Shown: one piece after another, positions 7,514 through 16,479 of the stretch
How the letters are laid out: each line of letters begins with the position of its first letter
Position numbering within the stretch: the first letter of the stretch is position 1
Assembly: GCF_000517105.1 (NCBI RefSeq)
Contig: NZ_KI912149.1
Coordinates: 198,712-262,711, forward strand
DNA: 64,000 bases
DNA from: Fischerella sp. PCC 9605
Lineage (GTDB): Bacteria > Cyanobacteriota > Cyanobacteriia > Cyanobacteriales > Nostocaceae
Direction of reading: 5' to 3'
Made by a program: the position numbers and the translations under genes
The notes under the pieces: generated by a model
What the model was told of the DNA's origin: nothing
Database searches by the model: none
What the model saw: the letters and a program-made list of their open reading frames with translations, nothing else

Positions 7514-9436
7514 ATGGAAGCATCATTTGAAATTACTTTGCAGATGGTGATTGCCGTCGTTGCAGGTATTAGTGCTCAGGTACTAGCTGCATACCTCCGG
7601 GTACCCAGCATTGTGTTTTTATTGCTGTTTGGCATTGTCCTTGGTTCCGACGGCTTTGGATTTTTGCACCCCCATTTGCTAGGCACGGGATTGGAAGTAA
7701 TTGTCGCTCTGGGAACGGCGATAATTTTGTTTGAAGGCGGACTCAACCTGGAATTGCGAGAATTAAACAAAGTTTCTACGAGCTTGCAATTACTCGTAAC
7801 CTTGGGAACTCTGATTACGCTGCTTGGTGGCAGTATGGCTGCTCACTGGCTGGGTGAGTTTCCTTGGCCGATCGCTTTTCTGTTCGCGTCTTTAGTTGTA
7901 GTTACAGGGCCTACGGTTATTAGTCCCCTGCTCAAACAAATCAATGTAGAGCGACCAGTTGCCACACTTTTAGAAGGAGAAGGGGTTTTAATTGACCCAG
8001 TGGGAGCCATCCTGGCCGTCGTAGTGCTAAACACGATATTAAACCAGAATGCCGACCCATTCGTTGCAATTAGCAGTTTGCTTGTGCGCCTTGGTATTGG
8101 TGGGGTAATTGGTGCAGTGGGTGGCTGGCTGATGGCATTGATTTGCAAATTTGCCAATTTTCTCTCATTTGAGCTGAAAAACTTAGTAGTTTTGGCTGGA
8201 CTGTGGGGTTTATTTGTACTAGCTCAGATGCTCCGCAGTGAATCGGGGCTGATGGCAACTGTAGTTGCTGGTGTCGTGTTTGGTACTGCTTCGGTACCAG
8301 AAGAACGCTTACTGCGCCACTTTAAAGGTCAGTTGACAATTTTCTGCGTCTCAGTGCTGTTTATTCTATTGGCTGCTGACCTATCTATTGATAGTGTGTT
8401 TGCCTTGGGTTGGGGCAGTTTATTTACTGTCTTGGCGCTGATGTTTATCGTTCGTCCGATCAACATCCTCTTGTGTACGTGGAACAGCGATCTTAACTGG
8501 CGACAAAAACTGTTTTTAAGCTGGGTTGCACCTCGGGGAATTGTTTCTGCCTCCGTTGCTTCTTTATTTGCAATTTTGCTAACACAACACGGCATTAATG
8601 GTGGTGACGCCATCAAAGCTTTGGTCTTCCTAACAATTATCATGACTGTGTTCTGCCAAGGTCTAACTGCTGGCTGGGTTGCTAGATGTTTGCAAATCAC
8701 TTCCAAACAAGCAACAGGGGCAGTGATTGTTGGTTGCAATCCTTTGAGTATTTTAATTGCTCGGCTGTTGCAAGAACGGGGAGAACCAGTGGTGATGATT
8801 GATACAGATCCAGAAGCTAGTCAACAAGCCCAAGCAGAAAATCTCCGGGTGTTGACCAGCAGTGCTTTGGATGTCAATGTCTTAGAAGAAGCAGGACTGG
8901 CTTCTGTGGGGACTTTTCTTGCGATGACCAAAAATGGTGAGGTGAATTTTGTTTTGGCCCAACGGGCAGCAGAGGAGTTTAACCCACCGCGTGTTTTAGC
9001 TATTTTCCCCCGCGATCCTCAAGCTAATAACGCTACAAATAAAACTAAAGTTAACCAGGCTTTCATCCCCGACTTCCAAATTAAAACTTGGAATCAGTAT
9101 CTGAATGATGAGCAAGTGAAGTTGGGGATGATGACGCTGAAAGAGCCTGGTTTTTCTCTGCAAAAGGTTCAGTTACAGGCATTAATCCGGACTAGTGAGT
9201 TAGTGCCACTATTTTTAGAACGGGATGAGAAATTGCAGATCATGCCTGCGGGTGAGGCTTGGCAACCAGGCGATCGCATTATTTACCTGTTGCACGATCC
9301 TAGACCGAACCTTTTAAAACGCCTATCAGGTGGAAAAGCCTCAAATCGCCTGTCTCTAGAAAAATTACCGGAAGTTGAAGAAGTGCCGATCGCAAAATTA
9401 TCTCAACTCTCCGCCAGCGATGCTCCCGCGCCCTGA
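7514..9436 (+). CDS. Na+/H+ (cation/proton) antiporter with TrkA-N domain
   Basis: This 640-residue membrane protein has about 12 hydrophobic segments in residues 5-390, typical of the CPA1/NhaP transporter fold, with the ion-binding-type motif EGVLIDPVGAILAV. A cytoplasmic Rossmann TrkA-N domain follows (about 397-510: GAVIVGCNPLSILIARLL, then VVMIDTD), with a TrkA-C-like tail. It should exchange cations for protons at the plasma or thylakoid membrane, gated by nucleotide binding. The last 34 bases overlap the convergent cytochrome b gene. Confidence 0.88.
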   Translation: MEASFEITLQMVIAVVAGISAQVLAAYLRVPSIVFLLLFGIVLGSDGFGFLHPHLLGTGLEVIVALGTAIILFEGGLNLELRELNKVSTSLQLLVTLGTLITLLGGSMAAHWLGEFPWPIAFLFASLVVVTGPTVISPLLKQINVERPVATLLEGEGVLIDPVGAILAVVVLNTILNQNADPFVAISSLLVRLGIGGVIGAVGGWLMALICKFANFLSFELKNLVVLAGLWGLFVLAQMLRSESGLMATVVAGVVFGTASVPEERLLRHFKGQLTIFCVSVLFILLAADLSIDSVFALGWGSLFTVLALMFIVRPINILLCTWNSDLNWRQKLFLSWVAPRGIVSASVASLFAILLTQHGINGGDAIKALVFLTIIMTVFCQGLTAGWVARCLQITSKQATGAVIVGCNPLSILIARLLQERGEPVVMIDTDPEASQQAQAENLRVLTSSALDVNVLEEAGLASVGTFLAMTKNGEVNFVLAQRAAEEFNPPRVLAIFPRDPQANNATNKTKVNQAFIPDFQIKTWNQYLNDEQVKLGMMTLKEPGFSLQKVQLQALIRTSELVPLFLERDEKLQIMPAGEAWQPGDRIIYLLHDPRPNLLKRLSGGKASNRLSLEKLPEVEEVPIAKLSQLSASDAPAP

Positions 9437-10077
9437 TTGATTATTGATTGCGGCTGTGAGTTAATAACTTCAGAGTTCGCCCCTGAGGATTGCGTTTGTT
9501 TTGCTTGCCACAATACGCTCAATAAATGCACCACAGAAATAATAATGGCAGCGATAGAGAGAATGTAACTGTGTATGGTGTAAAGGCGTTGGATAGTAAG
9601 TGTGCTAATCGCACCGCCACCAGTGAGAATTTCGCGCAATTGCGAACCGATGAAAGGAATTGCTTCAATAGTTCCCAACTCAATGCTAAAACGCCAGAAT
9701 CCTTCTTGATCCCAGCTTAAAATCATTGCTGTCCACGAAAGGCCGATCGCAATCAGGGTAAAGAAAATTGCACTAATCCAAGCCGTTAACCAACTCTTGC
9801 GAAACTGCCTGCTTAAAAATAACACCACAATTTGCACAAGGGCGATCGCAATGACTGCGTTACCAGCAATATTGTGGGCTTTGCGGAATAGCCAACCATA
9901 GGATACTTGCTCTGCAATCACTTTCAACGACTGATATGCCCTGCCTGCTGCTGGTTCGTAGTAAAAAGACAGCAAAATCCCAGTGGAAGCAGCAACCAAG
10001 GATAGCGTAATAATTACTACCGATAATACTGTTGCTATGCGCCGCAGAACTCTATTGAACTCGGTGTTTTCCATCAC
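9403..10077 (-). CDS. Cytochrome b6-like protein (paralogue of PetB)
   Basis: A 224-residue protein matching the four-helix cytochrome b N-terminal domain. STGILLSFYYEPAAGRAY, YGWLFRKAHNIAGN and SWDQEGFWRF align with cytochrome b6. The His pair in the fourth helix is present (YTIHSY and VVHLLSV, 15 apart). In the second helix the first His is present (RKAHN), but 14 residues later the second ligand is Gln (ALVQIV). By homology one heme would lose one axial ligand. The protein has an extra hydrophilic C-terminal tail. It is probably an accessory membrane redox protein rather than the b6f core subunit. Confidence 0.82.
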   Translation of the reverse strand: MMENTEFNRVLRRIATVLSVVIITLSLVAASTGILLSFYYEPAAGRAYQSLKVIAEQVSYGWLFRKAHNIAGNAVIAIALVQIVVLFLSRQFRKSWLTAWISAIFFTLIAIGLSWTAMILSWDQEGFWRFSIELGTIEAIPFIGSQLREILTGGGAISTLTIQRLYTIHSYILSIAAIIISVVHLLSVLWQAKQTQSSGANSEVINSQPQSIINQGAGASLAES

Positions 10078-10139
10078 TCACCGCTCCTTTTCTTGGCTCA
10101 ATATATATTTTTATTACAAGTTTAGCTAAGAAATTTTAA

Positions 10140-10226
10140 GAATAGTTAGTGGTTAGTAGTTAGTACTTAGTTGTTGGTTGGTTGGTGGTTGGTGGCTGTT
10201 GGTTGTTGGTTGTTATTCTTCCACTC
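10140..10226. repeat. Short tandem repeat (GTTGGTT/TAGTTAG type)
   Basis: A run of near-tandem 7-base units rich in TAGTTAG and GTTGGTGG, of the kind called STRR in heterocystous cyanobacteria. It lies between the cytochrome b-like and lipase-like genes. Related runs occur at 24560-24695, 26357-26455 and 54232-54296. Confidence 0.7.
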
Positions 10227-10247
10227 CCCCACTCCCCCACTCTCACC

Positions 10248-10943
10248 TCACACGAGATACTTGACCCAAACCTTTAACGCTTCTGGTGAACCATACCAAA
10301 CACCTGGACTTCTAGGAGAATGTTTCACACCTTCAATCACGATATTTTCTGCTCCTTCCAAATGAGCAGCTTCTATGGGAGTGATTCCATCTCCCCATGT
10401 GTTACCTTTACCGCAGGTTAATTGATAGCTACTGTAAGCTAACCAGCTACCGCGTCTCCTTTCACCAAAGATGGTTTTTCCGGCGACACAAACATAACGA
10501 ACATTTTGGTAAAATGCTCCTGGGTAATTATTATTGACAAAATCTAAATTCCAGCGCGTCCAGCGCTCTTGGCTCATATGCGGCGTACCCAGAGTCATCA
10601 GAGTAGCAACTAGACTATGAGCTTGCCAAAGGGATGGTTGGAGTTTACCACGCCCTAAATAAGGCTTGTCACCCAGGTAGATGCGAGAAATCCAACCTCC
10701 TGCTGAGTGACCAATCAAATTAATCTGTGAAGCATTAGATTGCTGTAGCGCCTGTTTTACTGTGCGATCAAGTAGCCTTACAATAGGCGTTACAGGTCTA
10801 CCTCCTAAAGTGACTATCCAGTCGCGGCGTCGCAGTGGTACAGTCAGCGTAGGAAAGCCCATCTGTTGCAAGGATTGTTGTAATTGATGGTAAGCGATCG
10901 CGCTTTCTAAATATCCTGGCAAAATAACTGTTGGTAATGGCAT
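10248..10943 (-). CDS. Lipase-like alpha/beta hydrolase
   Basis: This 231-residue protein has the nucleophile elbow GHSAGGW (Ser near residue 100), an oxyanion-type start (VILPGYLESA), a candidate catalytic Asp in WGDGITP, and a His in GVKHSPRS. Together these form a plausible Ser-Asp-His triad. The pattern LMTLGTPHMSQ also fits triacylglycerol lipase and acyltransferase relatives. There is no signal peptide, so it is probably cytoplasmic. The substrate is unknown. The gene stands alone on the minus strand, divergent from cbiL. Confidence 0.8.
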   Translation of the reverse strand: MPLPTVILPGYLESAIAYHQLQQSLQQMGFPTLTVPLRRRDWIVTLGGRPVTPIVRLLDRTVKQALQQSNASQINLIGHSAGGWISRIYLGDKPYLGRGKLQPSLWQAHSLVATLMTLGTPHMSQERWTRWNLDFVNNNYPGAFYQNVRYVCVAGKTIFGERRRGSWLAYSSYQLTCGKGNTWGDGITPIEAAHLEGAENIVIEGVKHSPRSPGVWYGSPEALKVWVKYLV

Positions 10944-11011
10944 TTTGGATAGGGAATAGGGAATAGAGAATGGGGAATAGGTGAGAATGATGAATGCTGA
11001 AGAACCAAAAT

Positions 11012-11048
11012 TTCATAATTCATAATTCATAATTCATAATTCATAATT
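11012..11048. repeat. Tandem heptamer AATTCAT
   Basis: About five tandem copies of the 7-base unit AATTCAT lie immediately upstream of the CbiL gene. The same unit recurs at the 3' end of the ATPase gene near 40964-40984, where it supplies the stop codon. Confidence 0.8.
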
Positions 11049-11067
11049 TTTATCTCCCTATCTAACT

Positions 11068-11778
11068 GTGACAATTGGTATTCTTTACGGCATTAGTGTC
11101 GGGACAGGCGATCCAGAATTAATTACGGTGAAAGGATTGCGCTTACTGCAAAATTCGCCTGTAGTAGCATTTCCAGCAGGGGTACAAGGTAAACCAGGAA
11201 TGGCACAGCAAATAGTCGCACCGTGGTTAAGTCAAGAGCAGGTGCAAATAGCCTTGACTTTTCCCTATGTCCAGGATATGACTGTGCTGACGCAAGCATG
11301 GCAAGCCGCAGCAGAGCAAGTTTGGCACTATTTGCAAACAGGTCAAGATGTGGCTTTTGCCTGCGAAGGAGATGTAAGTTTTTATAGCACTTTTACTTAT
11401 TTGGCACAGACTCTACAACAGCTACATCCCGAAGTCAAAGTGCAGTTGATACCGGGAGTTTGTTCACCAATGGCAGCTGCGGCTGTACTGGGATTACCAT
11501 TGACAATACGCCAACAGCGATTGGCGATTTTACCCGCAATATACACAATTGCAGAATTGGAAAGTGTTTTAGACTGGGCAGATGTGGTCGTGCTAATGAA
11601 AGTTAGTTCAGTTTACGAACAAGCTTGGCAAGTGTTACAGCAACGGGGTTTATTAGAAAATAGTTGGGTAGTAGAAAAAGCTACTTTACCAGATATGGTT
11701 ATATACTCTGACTTACGCGATCGCCCCAAACTCGAATTACCCTACTTTTCGCTTCTAATTGTGAAAGTTCAAAAATAA
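11068..11778 (+). CDS. cbiL: Precorrin-2 / cobalt-factor-2 C20-methyltransferase
   Basis: A 236-residue SAM-dependent methyltransferase of the tetrapyrrole methylase fold. It opens with YGISVGTGDPELITVKGL, the glycine-rich signature of CbiL/CobI, and also has CEGDVSFYSTF and LIPGVCSPMAAAA. It methylates C20 of the corrin precursor in cobalamin (or pseudocobalamin) synthesis. The start is GTG at 11068. It stands alone with no other cob genes nearby, as often seen in cyanobacteria where the pathway is scattered. Confidence 0.9.
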   Translation: MTIGILYGISVGTGDPELITVKGLRLLQNSPVVAFPAGVQGKPGMAQQIVAPWLSQEQVQIALTFPYVQDMTVLTQAWQAAAEQVWHYLQTGQDVAFACEGDVSFYSTFTYLAQTLQQLHPEVKVQLIPGVCSPMAAAAVLGLPLTIRQQRLAILPAIYTIAELESVLDWADVVVLMKVSSVYEQAWQVLQQRGLLENSWVVEKATLPDMVIYSDLRDRPKLELPYFSLLIVKVQK

Positions 11779-12024
11779 ATCCCAAAAAAATTAATTATTT
11801 TTAAAATTGTTGCTCGCTTCAACGAAATTTTTAGTAAAATATTACATCAATTTAAAAAAAATCTTACTTGAAAAAGTGACGTTTTCCTGTTTTTAGTTTG
11901 GACGCGGGAAGTTATTATTTGTAGAGTAACGCACAGAACTGAAATTATTACTGTCTTTAAATTATTGTCTAAAAAATAAAATTGTAAATCTACTGCAATC
12001 AAGCTGAGTGAACGGATCACAGTT

Positions 12025-13647
12025 ATGTCATACGTCTCGGTGCTCAAAAATATACCTGTATTTATAAGCCAGCCAGCTGGCATAGCAGCTTTAGCCTCTG
12101 TTGGCATTCATGGTGCGATCGCCTTATTCCTGCCACTGATGCCAGTGGAATCTAAACCCAAAGAAACAAAATCACCAAAAACTGTTGGACTCGTTGAATT
12201 AAATCAGGCTGAACAGAGCCGTTTGCCACAAGCAAGCACGCCTCAACTTCCCCAGCAAGGGCAAATTTCTCTACAAGGGCAACTTCCCCTGCAAGGACAA
12301 CTCCCGCTAAAATCCCAAGTTCCTCCCTTTCCAAACTTCGCCAATAAACCAATACCCTTACCCGCAGAGCAACCAGTATCTGCCCTTGTCGAGCCAGCAC
12401 TGCCCTCTATCGCCACGTCTCCTGACAGCCTGAACATAGTTTCTTTACCCAATCAGCAAGATGTTCCGACATCTCAAGCCAGAAACTGGCAAGATCAACC
12501 TAAGCTAGATACAGGCGCAAACATCACACCATCAATTCCTCGTGTGAATTATGGAGATGTTACTCCTGTGCAAGACAAAATTGCATTGGGAGAACCCCAA
12601 CCACTATCGTCTCTTAACGAAAATAGACCACAGTTACCTTCTAATTTGCCGGAATTACAGGCTGCTAATCTCCCAACAGAAGTACCTCGCAATTCGACTT
12701 CTAGACCTTATAACAACACGACCACTGCAACAGTGAGTCAAACTCAGGAATTTGTAGCCCCGATCGGCACAACTCCACAAGTAGGGGATAAGTTAACATT
12801 AGCAGGTGCAACCTTGCCACAATGGCAACAACAGCAGCTTGCATCTAACATCCCTCAGTTACCATCAACATCGACAATACCCCCAGGAACAGAACAGCAA
12901 CTTGCAACAATTAATAGCTTTGGGGATCAGTTTCAGAAAGTCAGGCAGCACTATCCCAACATTGAAACCAAAAAACCCATATCTGAAACAGTTAATGTTC
13001 AAAGAGGACAGGAAGGTAATGTTAAGGGTGGTTTGGTAATAGATAGCGAAGGTAAAGTTGAGTCTGTAGACTTTCTGGACAACTCAGTCTCATCCAGCTT
13101 AAAGACATCCACAAGAGAATTTTTTAGAGAATATTTCCAAAAAAACCCCGTACAGGCAAATGGCAAACCTAAGTACTACCCATTTAGCCTATCTTTCTTA
13201 CCAAACAACAGCACGACGGTAGGAGCTACTTCACCAAAATTGCCTACACTGACTCCCCAACAATTACCTGGCTTGGGAATCAACAAAACACAACCGTTAC
13301 CTAATTTATCCAACGGGCAGCAGCAAGATCCGATGCAGGGTTTGCGATCGCCTCAGCAAAATCCTCAATCACCTCAGCAGGTACAACAAGTCAGTACTGG
13401 CTCGCAGCAACCTACTGTGAAATTATCACCGCAATCGGTACCAGTCAAGACAAATCAGTCTGCACCTACACCGCAAGCTACTACAACACCAGCACAGCAG
13501 TCGGTGCAAGTTGGCAAAAATCAGGTTGTGCCTACATCACAAGCAACCCAAGCACAAATTAGCAAAACTCAGGCATCTAGCCAAAAACTAATAAACAAGT
13601 TGCGCCAATTGCGGGAAGAAAGACAAGACTCCAATCAAGACAAATAA
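12025..13647 (+). CDS. TonB-like, Pro/Gln-rich membrane-anchored protein
   Basis: A 540-residue protein. The N-terminus has one hydrophobic segment (about 18-40, IAALASVGIHGAIALFLPLM) followed by VGLVELNQAEQSRLPQ, a pattern of cyanobacterial TonB-family anchors. The middle is proline- and glutamine-rich, with short internal repeats (LQGQLP units, about residues 80-100). A compact domain at about 315-395 (NVKGGLVIDSEGKVESVDFL) resembles the TonB C-terminal region. The tail is again low in complexity and ends in a basic coil. It probably spans the periplasm to energise or link outer-membrane proteins. The exact partner is unknown. Confidence 0.7.
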   Translation: MSYVSVLKNIPVFISQPAGIAALASVGIHGAIALFLPLMPVESKPKETKSPKTVGLVELNQAEQSRLPQASTPQLPQQGQISLQGQLPLQGQLPLKSQVPPFPNFANKPIPLPAEQPVSALVEPALPSIATSPDSLNIVSLPNQQDVPTSQARNWQDQPKLDTGANITPSIPRVNYGDVTPVQDKIALGEPQPLSSLNENRPQLPSNLPELQAANLPTEVPRNSTSRPYNNTTTATVSQTQEFVAPIGTTPQVGDKLTLAGATLPQWQQQQLASNIPQLPSTSTIPPGTEQQLATINSFGDQFQKVRQHYPNIETKKPISETVNVQRGQEGNVKGGLVIDSEGKVESVDFLDNSVSSSLKTSTREFFREYFQKNPVQANGKPKYYPFSLSFLPNNSTTVGATSPKLPTLTPQQLPGLGINKTQPLPNLSNGQQQDPMQGLRSPQQNPQSPQQVQQVSTGSQQPTVKLSPQSVPVKTNQSAPTPQATTTPAQQSVQVGKNQVVPTSQATQAQISKTQASSQKLINKLRQLREERQDSNQDK

Positions 13648-13695
13648 AACTATCTGACAATTTTGGAATTTGAATAGTGAATTAGTAATAAGAAA

Positions 13696-13726
13696 GAGGT
13701 AAAAGATAAATCTTTTCTTTTACCTC
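13696..13726 (+). terminator. Hairpin after the TonB-like gene
   Basis: GAGGTAAAAG and CTTTTACCTC form a perfect 10-bp stem with an 11-base loop, followed by GGGTTTT. It lies about 50 bases after the stop codon and probably terminates that transcript. Confidence 0.65.
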
Positions 13727-13760
13727 GGGTTTTCCTGTATTCTCTTTTTGCGTCACATAC

Positions 13761-13891
13761 TAATACTAAGTTGCAGTCAAAGATAGTACTTCCCTCACCT
13801 CGCCTGTCGGCACCCCTCTCTCAATTTGGAACAGGGGAAGGGGAGAGGGCACGAATTGCTATTGCTATGTCTGAACGCAACTTGGTATAAC
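13761..13891. mobile_element. MITE-like element with inverted terminal repeats
   Basis: A 131-base segment with imperfect inverted ends of about 26 bases (TACTAAGTTGCAGTCAAAGA against the reverse complement of TCTGAACGCAACTTGGTAT). The interior holds a GC-rich hairpin around CCCCTCTC...GGGGAGAGGG and no coding capacity. It fits the non-autonomous elements common in cyanobacterial genomes. It lies between the TonB-like and cytochrome c6 genes. Confidence 0.55.
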
Positions 13892-13939
13892 AATGTAAAG
13901 ACGTAGATATTCGCGTCTGTACATAAAGTTCTTGCTAAT

Positions 13940-14284
13940 TTACCAGCCTTGTTCGGCTTTCTGGAAAACGTAAGCAGCTACCTCAAGAATTTCTTGTTCA
14001 CTTAACTTGTTCTTGAAAGCAGGCATCGCATTTTTACCATTCTGTATTTGATAAATTATTGCCTCAATAGAGTTTGTGTCATAATCTTTCAGATACTTTT
14101 GCAATGCTTCCTTTTTCAAGGTTTTTTCGGCAATCAGGATGTTACCACCACCTATATGACAAGAAGCACAGTTAGAGTTGAAAATTTTGGCAGCTTTAGA
14201 TGTTTCAGCAGCTAGTGCTGGACTAATAAATGTAAAACTTAATAGAGCGATCGCTAACAGCAAGATTAACAAAAGTATTTTCAA
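13940..14284 (-). CDS. petJ: Cytochrome c6
   Basis: A soluble c-type cytochrome that carries electrons from cytochrome b6f to photosystem I or cytochrome oxidase in the thylakoid lumen. A signal peptide (hydrophobic run ending SPALA) is followed by the heme site CASCH and the axial Met in NAMPAF. The C-terminus (AAYVFQKAEQGW) is typical of the family. I prefer the TTG start at 14284, which has GAGGAAAA 8 bases upstream, over ATG at 14314; this gives 114 residues. Plastocyanin, its copper-dependent substitute, is encoded about 0.6 kb upstream on the same strand. Confidence 0.93.
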   Translation of the reverse strand: MKILLLILLLAIALLSFTFISPALAAETSKAAKIFNSNCASCHIGGGNILIAEKTLKKEALQKYLKDYDTNSIEAIIYQIQNGKNAMPAFKNKLSEQEILEVAAYVFQKAEQGW

Positions 14285-14368
14285 GGCTTTTTCCTCGCAA
14301 TAAGCTTCCAGCAACAGAAGAAGCTTCTCCAGTAAATATTCTACGGCTGCTAAAAGCTTTCAAAGGTT

Positions 14369-14572
14369 ATTTATAAAGTAAAAATAAAATTACTGTAGGG
14401 GAGGCAAAAAGCGGTGTGGATGTTCCTCCCGCTTTATTGCCGTTGTGTTAGGCGCATATTTTTGATATTGTTTGTCATAAAAAAATAATTAAAGCGCCTA
14501 ACGCACCGCCTTATAACGTGGTGCGTTAGGCTAAAGCCGTAACACACCCTACTTAATATTTACTTTATAAAT
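14369..14572. mobile_element. MITE-like element upstream of petJ
   Basis: A 204-base segment bounded by perfect 14-base inverted repeats (ATTTATAAAGTAAA at 14369-14382 and its reverse complement at 14559-14572). A second inner inverted match is CTGTAGGG/CCCTAC. Inside is an 11-bp palindrome, CCTAACGCACC...GGTGCGTTAGG (about 14500-14532). There is no coding capacity. It sits just upstream of petJ and could affect its promoter. The remaining 14573-14892 is AT-rich with nothing recognised. Confidence 0.65.
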
Positions 14573-14892
14573 GGTCTCTCAGATTGAGTTAAATTTACCT
14601 TGGTTAACTGTAAATACTTTGTCTTGTACAGAAAAAAATTTCGTATTTAAAATTACAATTTTTTTATTTTCTCAATAGATTAAATTTGCTGGTGACGAAT
14701 CTATCCCTTTGTTTGCCATCTAGTTTACACTATTATCAACACTGGGAATAAGACTCGTCACCGCTGTTTAGCTTAGGCGTGTGTCTTCTTTATCTGTAGT
14801 GAAGCACCACTTTCAGAATACACCAAGCTCACCTTAGCTGAATTTCCCTTTAAAGCAAGGAAAATAATTCTGTTTTAACAGTGGTGTCCTGA

Positions 14893-15312
14893 TTACTCAA
14901 CAGTGATTTTGCCAACCATGCCAGCGCCACGGTGAGGCTCGCAGTAGAAGGTGTATTCACCCTTAGGAGCGTCTGCTGGGAAGGTTGTTTCTTCAGTTTG
15001 ACCAGGATTCATCATCATAGGCTGCTTGTGAGACAGCGATTTAGCTAAATCAGCACTTTTAGCAGGGTTGAGAGCAGCATCAAATACAACGTTATGGGGA
15101 GGAACTTTGTTATTCACCCATTTAATTGTATCTCCTGGTTTAATTGTCAACTTTGATGGCTCAAAAGCCAGCGCTCCCTTATCAGTACCCAGTTTTACTG
15201 TGTATGTCTCAGCTGCTGCGCTGGGAGTAAAAATAGCAAAGCTGCTAACCACTAAAAGAATTGTTAATACAGCTAAACCCAAGCGACGCACAGTGGCCGC
15301 AATCAGTTTCAT
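14893..15312 (-). CDS. petE: Plastocyanin
   Basis: A 139-residue type-1 copper protein that shuttles electrons from cytochrome b6f to photosystem I in the thylakoid lumen. A signal peptide of about 34 residues ([15 protein letters not shown], then SAAAE) precedes the cupredoxin fold. Copper ligands are the His in PPHNVVF and the Cys, His and Met in [10 protein letters not shown]. The ribosome-binding site AGGAGAAA precedes ATG at 15312. It lies in the same direction as petJ and psbV, but the long spacers suggest separate promoters. Confidence 0.97.
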   Translation of the reverse strand: MKLIAATVRRLGLAVLTILLVVSSFAIFTPSAAAETYTVKLGTDKGALAFEPSKLTIKPGDTIKWVNNKVPPHNVVFDAALNPAKSADLAKSLSHKQPMMMNPGQTEETTFPADAPKGEYTFYCEPHRGAGMVGKITVE

Positions 15313-15518
15313 GGCTTTCTCCTATCAACAAGTTTTATTTTCCCTTATTCATTTTAGATAAAATCAAGCCTAAATATGACAATATGTCGTAGATACAAGT
15401 TTTTTTAAAAAAAGCGCCTAAAAATTTAGTCATTAGCCATTCGCTAGCATTCCGATCGCATTGGACTGCTGACTACTGACTAATGACTAAGAAGGAATGA
15501 CTATTCAGCTATAGTGGC

Positions 15519-16010
15519 TTAGTAATAAATTTTACCACCGCCCCACTTAATACCCACAACCTTTGGTTGCACCAGAATATAACCGGCGATCGCCTTTAAG
15601 TCATCATCAGTGATATTTCTCATTTCTGTGAAAATATCAGCACTCTTGATGCTGGGATGTAACTCGGCTATTTCTTCCTCACCGTCATAAGTAGTGGGAT
15701 TTTTCATGTAATCTACAAGTCCTTCGATGGAATTACGGGGTGGTGTTGCTCCCGCCAATGCTTCGGGGTCAAGTCCCACGTTTTGGTTAGTCTTGGTAAT
15801 ACCACCAGGATGACACTGAGAGCAAGTATTGTTAAATAAGCGTTTACCTCGTGTAAGTTCTTGAAGGCTGATTACAACTGTGTCACCCTTATCATTTAAT
15901 TGCACTGTGCGGGAAGCTGCATCCAATTCCACCGCTGTTGCACTACCAACAACAAACTGAAACGTCAGCAACACAGTAGCTACAAAAATGCCAATTAGTC
16001 TTCTAAACAT
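15519..16010 (-). CDS. psbV: Cytochrome c550, photosystem II extrinsic subunit
   Basis: A 163-residue precursor with signal peptide (residues 1-26, ending SATAVE) and the heme site CSQCHPGG. The family hallmarks AGATPPRNSIEGLVDYMKNP and TTYDGEEEI are present, and the usual C-terminus GGGKIYY closes the protein. It binds the lumenal face of photosystem II and stabilises the manganese cluster. ATG at 16010 is preceded by AAGGGGAAAG. Confidence 0.97.
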   Translation of the reverse strand: MFRRLIGIFVATVLLTFQFVVGSATAVELDAASRTVQLNDKGDTVVISLQELTRGKRLFNNTCSQCHPGGITKTNQNVGLDPEALAGATPPRNSIEGLVDYMKNPTTYDGEEEIAELHPSIKSADIFTEMRNITDDDLKAIAGYILVQPKVVGIKWGGGKIYY

Positions 16011-16058
16011 CTTTCCCCTTAAAGATTTTGATGCTCAACACAGCTAAAATTGCGATCT

Positions 16059-16301
16059 TCAATCTCCTGCCGTTAGTACTGTTTGGGCGTGTTTCAGACA
16101 AAAATTAGGAAATAATTGCCTTTGCATCCTCCAACGCCAAACGGTCTTTTGGTTTTTATAGGCAATTCCCAATTGATTGCATACAGACAGTTCCTTTGCT
16201 ACAGCTTCACTGTAGTCTGCTGCTATCTTTGCAATTAATAGGTCTGCGAAACCCATAATGCTTGTTAACTGACAGATATAGATTGAGTCGCTGTTATACA
16301 A
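16059..16301 (-). CDS. Possible small hypothetical protein
   Basis: An 80-codon frame upstream of psbV on the same strand. Part of it reads like a helical protein (MGFADLLIAKIAADYSEAVA), and an internal ATG at that point is an alternative start. No family is recognised and no clear ribosome-binding site is seen, so this may be a chance frame. Confidence 0.28.
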   Translation of the reverse strand: MYNSDSIYICQLTSIMGFADLLIAKIAADYSEAVAKELSVCNQLGIAYKNQKTVWRWRMQRQLFPNFCLKHAQTVLTAGD

Positions 16302-16372
16302 ATATCACGTTAAGAGGGCAATTTGTCGCCCAAACTACTGGGTGGGTGATGGGGAGTAGGAGAGGGGAGGAA

Positions 16373-16463
16373 AAGCAATGAGTATTTTTACTATGGAGGA
16401 GTATTTTTCTGAGATGGGGTGATGGGGAAGCAATGAGTATTTTTACTATGGAGGAGTATTTTT
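16373..16463 (+). repeat. 55-base direct duplication at the outer edge of the CRISPR leader
   Basis: A 36-base sequence (starting AAGCAATGAGTATTTTTACT) occurs at 16373-16408 and again, identical, at 16428-16463, a period of 55 bases. It is a recent tandem duplication near the CRISPR leader. It may be unrelated to CRISPR function. Confidence 0.85.
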
Positions 16464-16479
16464 TTAGTTTTATTAGTTA

